Source: Batillaria attramentaria
Taxonomy: Eukaryota; Mollusca; Gastropoda; Batillariidae
Reading direction: 5' to 3'
Assembly: GCA_018292915.2 (NCBI GenBank)
Contig: JACVVK020000534.1
Coordinates: 356,636 to 420,635, forward strand
Length of the DNA: 64,000 bases
Shown: piece by piece, positions 60,201 to 64,000 of the stretch
Layout of the letters: each line of letters opens with the position of its first letter
Position numbering within the stretch: the stretch's first letter is position 1
Notes under the pieces: model-generated
The model's input: the letters and a program-made list of their open reading frames with translations, nothing else
What the model was told of the DNA's origin: nothing
The model's database searches: none
Program-made: the position numbers and the translations under genes

Positions 60201-62837
60201 TGTACAACGAAATAACGGTAGATACCTGGATTGGCCTCATGATCATGTCTTGACCGCTTTCCTTTTTCCTATATTCGGCGTGCAAAGCGGTCAAACGGTA
60301 CAACGAAATAACGGTAGATACCTGGATTGGCCTCATGATCATGTCTTGACCGCTTTCCTTTTTCCTATATTCGGCGTGCAAAGCGGTCAAACGGTACAAC
60401 GAAATAACGGTAGATACCTGGATTGGCCTCATGATCATGTCTTGACCGCTTTCCTTTTTCCTATATTCGGCGTGCAAAGCGGTCAAACGGTACAACGAAA
60501 TAACGGTAGATACCTGGATTGGCCTCATGATCATGTCTTGACCGCTTTCCTTTTTCCTATATTCGGCGTGCAGAGCGGTCAAACGGTACATGTACAACGA
60601 AATAACGGTAGATACCTGGATTGGCCTCATGATCATGTCTTGACCGCTTTCCTTTTTCCTATATTCGGCGTGCAAAGCGGTCAAACGGTACAACGAAATA
60701 ACGGTAGATACCTGGATTGGCCTCATGATCATGTCTTGACCGCTTTCCTTTTTCCTATATTCGGCGTGCAAAGCGGTCAAACGGTACAACGAAATAACGG
60801 TAGATACCTGGATTGGCCTCATGATCATGTCTTGACCGCTTTCCTTTTTCCTATATTCGGCGTGCACAACGGTCAAACGGTACATGTACAACGAAATAAC
60901 GGTAGATACCTGGATTGGCCTCATGATCATGTCTTGACCGCTTTCCTTTTTCCTATATTCGGCGTGCAAAGCGGTCAAACGGTACATGTACAACGAAATA
61001 ACGGTAGATACCTGGATTGGCCTCATGATCATGTCTTGACCGCTTTCCTTTTTCCTATATTCGGCGTGCAAAGCGGTCAAACGGTACAACGAAATAACGG
61101 TAGATACCTGGATTGGCCTCATGATCATGTCTTGACCGCTTTCCTTTTTCCTATATTCGGCGTGCAAAGCGGTCAAACGGTACAACGAAATAACGGTAGA
61201 TACCTGGATTGGCCTCATGATCATGTCTTGACCGCTTTCCTTTTTCCTATATTCGGCGTGCACAACGGTCAAACGGTACAACGAAATAACGGTAGATACC
61301 TGGATTGGCCTCATGATCATGTCTTGACCGCTTTCCTTTTTCCTATATTCGGCGTGCAAAGCGGTCAAACGGTACATGTACAACGAAATAACGGTAGATA
61401 CCTGGGTTGGCCTCATGATCATGTCTTGACCGCTTTCCTTTTTCCTATATTCGGCGTGCAAAGCGGTCAAACGGTACATGTACAACGAAATAACGGTAGA
61501 TACCTGGGTTGGCCTCATGATCATGTCTTGACCGCTTTCCTTTTTCCTATATTCGGCGTGCAAAGCGGTCAAACGGTACATGTACAACGAAATAACGGTA
61601 GATACCTGGATTGGCCTCATGATCATGTCTTGACCGCTTTCCTTTTTCCTATATTCGGCGTGCAGAGCGGTCAAACGGTACATGTACAACGAAATAACGG
61701 TAGATACCTGGATTGGCCTCATGATCATGTCTTGACCGCTTTCCTTTTTCCTATATTCGGCGTGCAAAGCGGTCAAACGGTACATGTACAACGAAATAAC
61801 GGTAGATACCTGGATTGGCCTCATGATCATGTCTTGACCGCTTTCCTTTTTCCTATATTCGGCGTGCAAAGCGGTCAAACGGTACATGTACAACGAAATA
61901 ACGGTAGATACCTGGATTGGCCTCATGATCATGTCTTGACCGCTTTCCTTTTTCCTATATTCGGCGTGCAAAGCGATCAAACGGTACAACGAAATAACGG
62001 TAGATACCTGGATTGGCCTCATGATCATGTCTTGACCGCTTTCCTTTTTCCTATATTCGGCGTGCAAAGCGGTCAAACGGTACATGTACAACGAAATAAC
62101 GGTAGATACCTGGATTGGCCTCATGATCATGTCTTGACCGCTTTCCTTTTTCCTATATTCGGCGTGCAAAGCGGTCAAACGGTACAACGAAATAACGGTA
62201 GATACCTGGATTGGCCTCATGATCATGTCTTGACCGCTTTCCTTTTTCCTATATTCGGTCATGTTTTAAGCTGGACCAGTTTACCGTTTATTTTATGTTT
62301 TAAAGGACCTGGCAGTAAGGCACTCTGTATAGCCGCGAAATAGTCTTTGTTGCTTGCGCGGCGTTAAGCCCTAACTAACTAACTAACTAACTAACCCCAT
62401 ATTCGCTGTGCACAACGGTCATGTGGTACAACAAAATAACGGTAGATACCTGGATTGTCATCCTACTCCTTTTCTCTTTTACTTCTTTGAAGGAAGTTCA
62501 GCCCGCGGAGAACCAGGCGGCAGCAAACCGTTCCCTGGCCGCTCTGGCCGAACCGATCTTTCTCAACCCGCTGTTCTCGCCGCTACTGGCAGAGGAGTCT
62601 TCGTTACAACGTCTGCCACGGACGATGGTGGTGAGCGCACGATACGACGTTCTGCGGGATGACTCTCTGCTGTTTGTGCGTCGTCTGCGCGCCGCCCGGG
62701 TCCCCGTGACATCACTGCTGTTGGAGACTGCTCACCACATTTCGCTGGCCGTTATGATGCCCGACCCTGCGTCAGAGATGGCGAAGGACGCTTACGAAAA
62801 AATGTTTGATTTCATGAAACAAGCTGTGAATAGTTGA
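43704..62837 (+). CDS. Arylacetamide deacetylase-like serine esterase, copy 2 (7 exons, 424 aa)
   Basis: Join 43704-43856, 52053-52163, 52971-53091, 54025-54088, 54397-54518, 55347-55705, 62493-62837. Exon lengths and phases are identical to copy 1, giving 424 codons and TGA. Membrane anchor at about residues 7-23, HGGGW at 118-122, GLSAGGN (Ser193), Asp362 in SARYDVLRDD and His392 in ETAHHIS. Role: an AADAC/NCEH1-family alpha/beta-hydrolase, membrane-anchored. Oddity: the residue before the catalytic Ser is Leu, against Asp in the family and Tyr in copy 1. Coding sequence is intact despite a 7.6 kb transposon in intron 1 and 6.3 kb of satellite in intron 6, so the gene is presumably still transcribed through both. 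A start two codons earlier (43698, MIMGV) is possible. Confidence 0.93.
43905..43950. repeat. (TG)n microsatellite
   Basis: TG run after polyC in intron 1, 50 bp past the donor. Confidence 0.9.
44314..44440 (+). repeat. Left end of hAT element: TIR and subterminal CCGGCTTTT repeats
   Basis: Six copies of (T)CCGGCTTTT or close variants in direct orientation between 44350 and 44430. Clustered subterminal repeats are the usual transposase-binding sites of hAT elements. The right end has weaker forms (CAGGCTTTTTG, CTGGCTTTCC) at 51805-51870. Confidence 0.8.
45551..45855 (+). pseudogene. hAT transposase internal exon, 3' open part
   Basis: MRGSKGGVESLARRANEHLL, then FFEVMEKDFLPLQALASDLY to ACNLLVS(R). 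The donor AG|GTATGT joins in phase to 46545. This is the RNase H-fold/insertion region typical of hAT proteins of the molluscan and fish type. Confidence 0.7.
46545..47772 (+). CDS. hAT transposase, main C-terminal exon (409 codons)
   Basis: Acceptor AAATCAG|GTTCC, open to donor AAAG|GTTGGT. The end contains the hAT dimerisation-like block: CYPTLTTLVKGLLTVFSGPI, then VESSFNIMGDIVEEDRTALT, corresponding to the 'P.S...ER.FS.....R..L' signature. Strongly charged N-terminal half. Nuclear DNA-cutting enzyme part by family. Confidence 0.8.
48076..48204 (+). CDS. Repeated linker exon 1 (type A)
   Basis: TDNGEAGSSRGKATSGSTTF...NSEQKAGQ, 43 codons, phase 0. Acceptor CTTTCAG|ACTGAC. The type-B donor position reads GC here, so the next donor TCAG|GTAGGC is taken. 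Confidence 0.75.
48568..48687 (+). CDS. Repeated linker exon 2 (type B)
   Basis: Same 40 codons, donor AAAAG|GTAGGT (or 9 bp further at TCAG|GTAGGC). Phase 0. Confidence 0.75.
49028..49156 (+). CDS. Repeated linker exon 3 (type A)
   Basis: Virtually identical to exon 1 including the GCAGGT variant and the flanking intron. Confidence 0.75.
49522..49641 (+). CDS. Repeated linker exon 4 (type B)
   Basis: Virtually identical to exon 2 including intron length. Confidence 0.75.
49982..50101 (+). CDS. Repeated linker exon 5 (type B)
   Basis: Type-B exon and donor. Its downstream intron follows the type-A form (GTCTTTGGCAGAAGGATGAT), so it looks like a B/A recombinant. Confidence 0.75.
50403..51251 (+). 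CDS. OTU-like cysteine-protease domain, last exon (282 codons plus stop)
   Basis: Phase-0 acceptor TTTCAG|GCTGAT. Residues 87-96 of the exon read PVRIFGDGNC, the OTU catalytic block (Asp93, Cys96). KPNHFVV (His241) is the matching His loop. This fits the OTU deubiquitinase-like fold, also found in vertnin-type proteins and some transposons. The tail has SDIRSFFAKVPRKR (264-277), a basic motif with PIP-box-like I..FF spacing. Protease activity is not proven, since the third residue of the triad is unclear. Stop TAG 51249-51251. Confidence 0.8.
   Translation, partial: ADEGLAGCSSGNTPSSSSDRSQYFKELSRNLQEASSFKEFQEISQKAEKEIKRWPIQCQSLLQADEFSPDLLSQCLYPTDAPVDLMPVRIFGDGNCLPRCGSLLASGSEHTLYEEMRVRIAVELAVHEDHYLAGPRSDVYAQFSQYSGQTKDVYEKEAMQAVVPSTYMGIWQMQAVSSIIGTALYSIYPQYAGHTVRGDLNNILTPRVAQSDVQVPKLQYGIMWTNIHGMQTSEARWKPNHFVVCLPIKSTEGETLKRKTTSSSDIRSFFAKVPRKRTVCEF
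51252..51890 (+). other. hAT element 3' UTR and right end
   Basis: AATAAA at 51512-51517. polyC at 51747-51768 and a right subterminal region with GGCTTT motifs before the TIR. Confidence 0.7.
52053..52163 (+). CDS. Esterase copy 2, exon 2
   Basis: EWIARVWFGHTNRFQSGRA to PPPDADPDLE, 37 codons. Acceptor TGCGGCAG, donor GAG|GTATGA. Lies 157 bp beyond the transposon's right target duplication. Confidence 0.92.
52281..52509. mobile_element. MITE, Tc1/mariner-like, second copy
   Basis: Same TIRs as 1600-1802 (CAGACTTCAACATAAGTCAA). TA on both sides (52279-52280, 52510-52511). Two short insertions, GTGAAAGTGTTAAAGG and TTGTTTGTG, distinguish it from copy 1. In intron 2 of esterase copy 2. Confidence 0.85.
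52971..53091 (+). CDS. Esterase copy 2, exon 3 (oxyanion hole)
   Basis: VTDLVFNDVPVRVYRPRSAS to MHFHGGGWSVGSIY. Acceptor GTGTGCAG, donor TACC|GTGAGT. Confidence 0.95.
53092..54024. other. Esterase copy 2 intron 3, no recognised repeat
   Basis: Non-repetitive 930 bp. No frame of note. The equivalent intron in copy 1 is occupied by SINE-D. Confidence 0.4.
54025..54088 (+). CDS. Esterase copy 2, exon 4
   Basis: (H)ELEKPSRYIARHSQVVVVAV(E), 64 bp. Acceptor TGTTGCAG, donor GA|GTACGT. Confidence 0.92.
54140..54264. repeat. G-rich and (GA)n tract
   Basis: G-rich GGTGGGGG runs and about 64 bp of GA in intron 4. Confidence 0.9.
54397..54518 (+). CDS. Esterase copy 2, exon 5
   Basis: YRLAPEHPFPAPLDDCVAAI to IDTNKVGVA|G. 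Acceptor TTTGCAG, donor GG|GTAAGT. Confidence 0.95.
54627..54761 (-). repeat. Diverged SINE-A-like repeat
   Basis: GGGTGGGTGGGTGGG, GTCACACATGGGCGATATTA and GGGACTCGAACTCACGACCC resemble SINE-A in reverse but with many changes; head missing. (TG)n follows at 54791-54838. Confidence 0.65.
54960..55330. other. Esterase copy 2 intron 5, unclassified
   Basis: A TGG/GGT-rich stretch, then a block with AACCATGGACTGCGAGTGCC. On the minus strand it could be an old LINE piece. Not assigned. Confidence 0.35.
55347..55705 (+). CDS. Esterase copy 2, exon 6 (nucleophile elbow)
   Basis: Gly191 split codon, then LSAGGNLAATVSLRLQEPEF to KTLKIEQ. Acceptor GTGACAG, donor CAG|GTAAGT. Confidence 0.95.
56004..58973. 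repeat. Satellite 1: 52-bp tandem array, about 55 copies
   Basis: Unit GAAAACGGTAACAGGAAAAC, then CAACCGTTGTGCATTTTCCT and ATTTGCAATGTT. The period is 52 bp, as read from successive ACGGTAAC sites. Units differ mainly at gtTGaa / gtTAaa / gtCGaa, which cluster in runs. Each unit has inverted pairs AACGGT/ACCGTT and GGAAAA/TTTTCC. The first three units (56004-56105) are diverged. Entirely within intron 6 of esterase copy 2. Confidence 0.98.
58974..62262. repeat. Satellite 2: 96/102-bp tandem array, about 33 copies
   Basis: Unit TTCGGCGTGCAAAGCGGTCA, AACGGTACAACGAAATAACG, GTAGATACCTGGATTGGCC, TCATGATCATGTC, then TTGACCGCTTTCCTTTTTCC. The 96-bp period becomes 102 where CATGTA is inserted after GGTA, making GTACATGTAC. 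Arms AAAGCGGTCAA and TTGACCGCTTT form an 11-bp inverted pair in nearly every unit. Both lengths are multiples of three, so both strands stay open for over 1,100 codons without being genes. Confidence 0.98.
62263..62492. repeat. Array edge: SINE-like tail and a diverged satellite-2 unit
   Basis: GCGCGGCGTTAAGCCCTAAC with (TAAC)n at 62355-62396 is a retroposon tail. 62397-62462 is an orphan satellite-2 unit (ATATTCGCTGTGCACAACGG, ATAACGGTAGATACCTGGAT) directly before the exon 7 acceptor. Confidence 0.75.
62493..62837 (+). CDS. Esterase copy 2, exon 7 (C-terminus)
   Basis: EVQPAENQAAANRSLAALAE to FDFMKQAVNS, TGA at 62835-62837. Carries Asp362 and His392. Acceptor TTTGAAG. Its polypyrimidine tract lies 20 bp beyond a diverged satellite unit. 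Confidence 0.95.
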   Translation, partial: EVQPAENQAAANRSLAALAEPIFLNPLFSPLLAEESSLQRLPRTMVVSARYDVLRDDSLLFVRRLRAARVPVTSLLLETAHHISLAVMMPDPASEMAKDAYEKMFDFMKQAVNS

Positions 62838-63300
62838 TTGACGATTAACTCTCCGCATACCGAGTAGATTTGCCACCCTCTGGTTTCCTGGATGCATCCC
62901 AAATGTATATGAAATGTAGGCAGGTCATTTTATTTTCGTGTTCCCGCTCCTCATCCCCTTCACCCCCCCCCCCCCCCCGCCCTCCTCCCTGGATCCCTCA
63001 CCCCACCCCCGCCCCTCCACCCCTCCCTCTTTTTTCCCCAGCAATATTCAATGTCCACCGAACAAACTGGGCGAGGGGCACCTCTTTCATGGGAGACAAT
63101 CCAAACCGATATCTCAGAGACCATGGTTTTTTTTTTCTCTGTATGTCTGACGGAGGGGGGGGGGGGGGATTATATATTTTTTTAAGGGATGATATTTACT
63201 AAAGTATTTTGTTCTTGTTGTTATTGTTTTAATAATAAAAAAAAACCTCTGAATAATCGACAATTAGTTTTCTTTTTTCCGAAATATTAATTAATTTACC
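62838..63300 (+). other. 3' UTR / flank of esterase copy 2
   Basis: CCACCCTCTGGTTTCCTGGA and CATGGGAGACAATCC are shared with copy 1. C-rich at 62964-63035, a G-run at 63154-63168 and AATAAA at about 63234. Confidence 0.5.
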
Positions 63301-63348
63301 CAGGAGGCGAGGTGGTTCAGTGAAGAGCAGCACTGAGACCAGTCATGA

Positions 63349-63522
63349 GGGTGGGTGGGTGTTTGGGGGTTTAACGTCCTTTTCCACCACATACGGGTGA
63401 GATCAAAGACGGGGCAACGATGAAAAAGCCGGCACAAATATTTGGCCGCAGCCGGGATACGAACTCACGACCCGAGTATTGGAAGTCCAGCGCTCTACCA
63501 TTTGGCCACCCCGGCTCCCCAT
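63349..63522 (-). repeat. SINE-A, full length with 14-bp target-site duplication
   Basis: Reverse copy, tail GGGTGGGTGGG to head GGCCACCCCGGCTCCCC. GAGACCAGTCATGA flanks at 63335-63348 and 63523-63536, so insertion is recent. Confidence 0.93.
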
Positions 63523-63536
63523 GAGACCAGTCATGA

Positions 63537-64000
63537 AGATCTATACAAGCAGAGGAAAGAAAAGAAACATCCTGAACACCACCACCCTCCCCTCCCCCGG
63601 CTCTTCCTATATCATAGTGCATTTGAGAACTCAGCCGCCAACGATTCGACGAATTTTTTTTTTTTTTTTAAGCAACTTTTGTAGACGTATTGCGGAGAAA
63701 ATGTTACCCAGGAAGCTGTGACCTAATGCAGTCAAGTCAGTCAAATCAAAACCGATTTTCTAGGGACACTGCGGAAAAAAAGGAACATACATAATTAAAT
63801 ATTGTCACCTGTTGCAGGATTCACACGTGTACACACACTTCAAATTGCGCGGGCAAATGAACAGAACAAAATTAACACAGTAATACAGTAATAGCAAACA
63901 TCCTCTATCTTTGGTAATAGACAAATGTACATCAGGCGCTCAATCGACTGAGTGCCTCACAGGATGCACAATGCAAGGGAAAGCATCGAGAGAAATTTTG
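63537..64000. other. No recognisable feature
   Basis: AT-rich with a polyT run (63654-63670). No frame or repeat family recognised. Confidence 0.4.

Noticed and set aside
58846..62262. Open frame of 1,138 codons on the minus strand
   Set aside because: Same satellite, other strand. No signal peptide, domain or codon bias separates it from the plus-strand frame.
59014..62343. Open frame of 1,109 codons on the plus strand encoding about 32-residue repeats
   Set aside because: It is the 96/102-bp satellite read through. Both unit lengths are multiples of three, the opposite strand is equally open, and the array lies inside an intron.

Overview
This is a 64 kb piece of an animal nuclear genome, very probably from a lophotrochozoan and most likely a gastropod mollusc. 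The genes are split by many introns with GT-AG boundaries. Introns and intergenic DNA are packed with CA/GA/CAA microsatellites, at least four tRNA-derived SINE families, LINE tails and cut-and-paste transposons. One gene has a signal peptide, Ig and coiled-coil layout that recalls gastropod FREP-type immune proteins. The species assignment is inference.

Four host genes are visible. (1) An arylacetamide-deacetylase-like (AADAC/NCEH1-type) lipase-esterase on the minus strand, 12184 to 6465, seven exons, 424 aa. (2) A plus-strand secreted Ig / coiled-coil / Ig protein, 14405 to about 24367, eight exons, about 519 aa. (3) A plus-strand Vax-type homeobox gene, 31252 to 41660, three exons, 243 aa. 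(4) A second AADAC-like esterase on the plus strand, 43704 to 62837, with the same seven exons and intron phases as gene 1. Genes 1 and 4 are head-to-head paralogues enclosing genes 2 and 3. Both read GxSAGGN with Tyr or Leu in place of the usual Asp before the catalytic Ser.

The most unusual content is in the introns of gene 4. Intron 1 holds a 7.6 kb hAT-superfamily transposon (44314-51890) with 13-bp terminal inverted repeats and a 6-bp target duplication. Its gene joins a hAT transposase C-terminus to an OTU-type cysteine-protease-like domain through five tandemly duplicated, phase-0 linker exons arranged A-B-A-B-B. The 5' half of the transposase is broken while the 3' half is open. Intron 6 is almost entirely two adjacent satellite arrays, a 52-bp unit (about 55 copies) and a 96/102-bp unit (about 33 copies), which share a core and look related by descent. 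The 96/102-bp array is open on both strands only because its period is a multiple of three.

Other elements with clear boundaries: a TTAA-flanked piggyBac-like MITE whose empty site survives in a neighbouring duplicate (20365-20684); a hAT-like MITE inside a SINE with a 5-bp duplication (21299-21695); two Tc1/mariner-like TA MITEs (1600-1802 and 52281-52509); a probable solo LTR (13629-13935); a 5'-truncated LINE reverse transcriptase in Vax intron 1 (31505-32705); and SINEs with intact target-site duplications. Four non-repetitive, GC-richer blocks around Vax (25.0-25.4, 29.0-29.65, 37.7-37.9 and 38.3-38.6 kb) were considered as cis-regulatory DNA; the last contains a LINE remnant.
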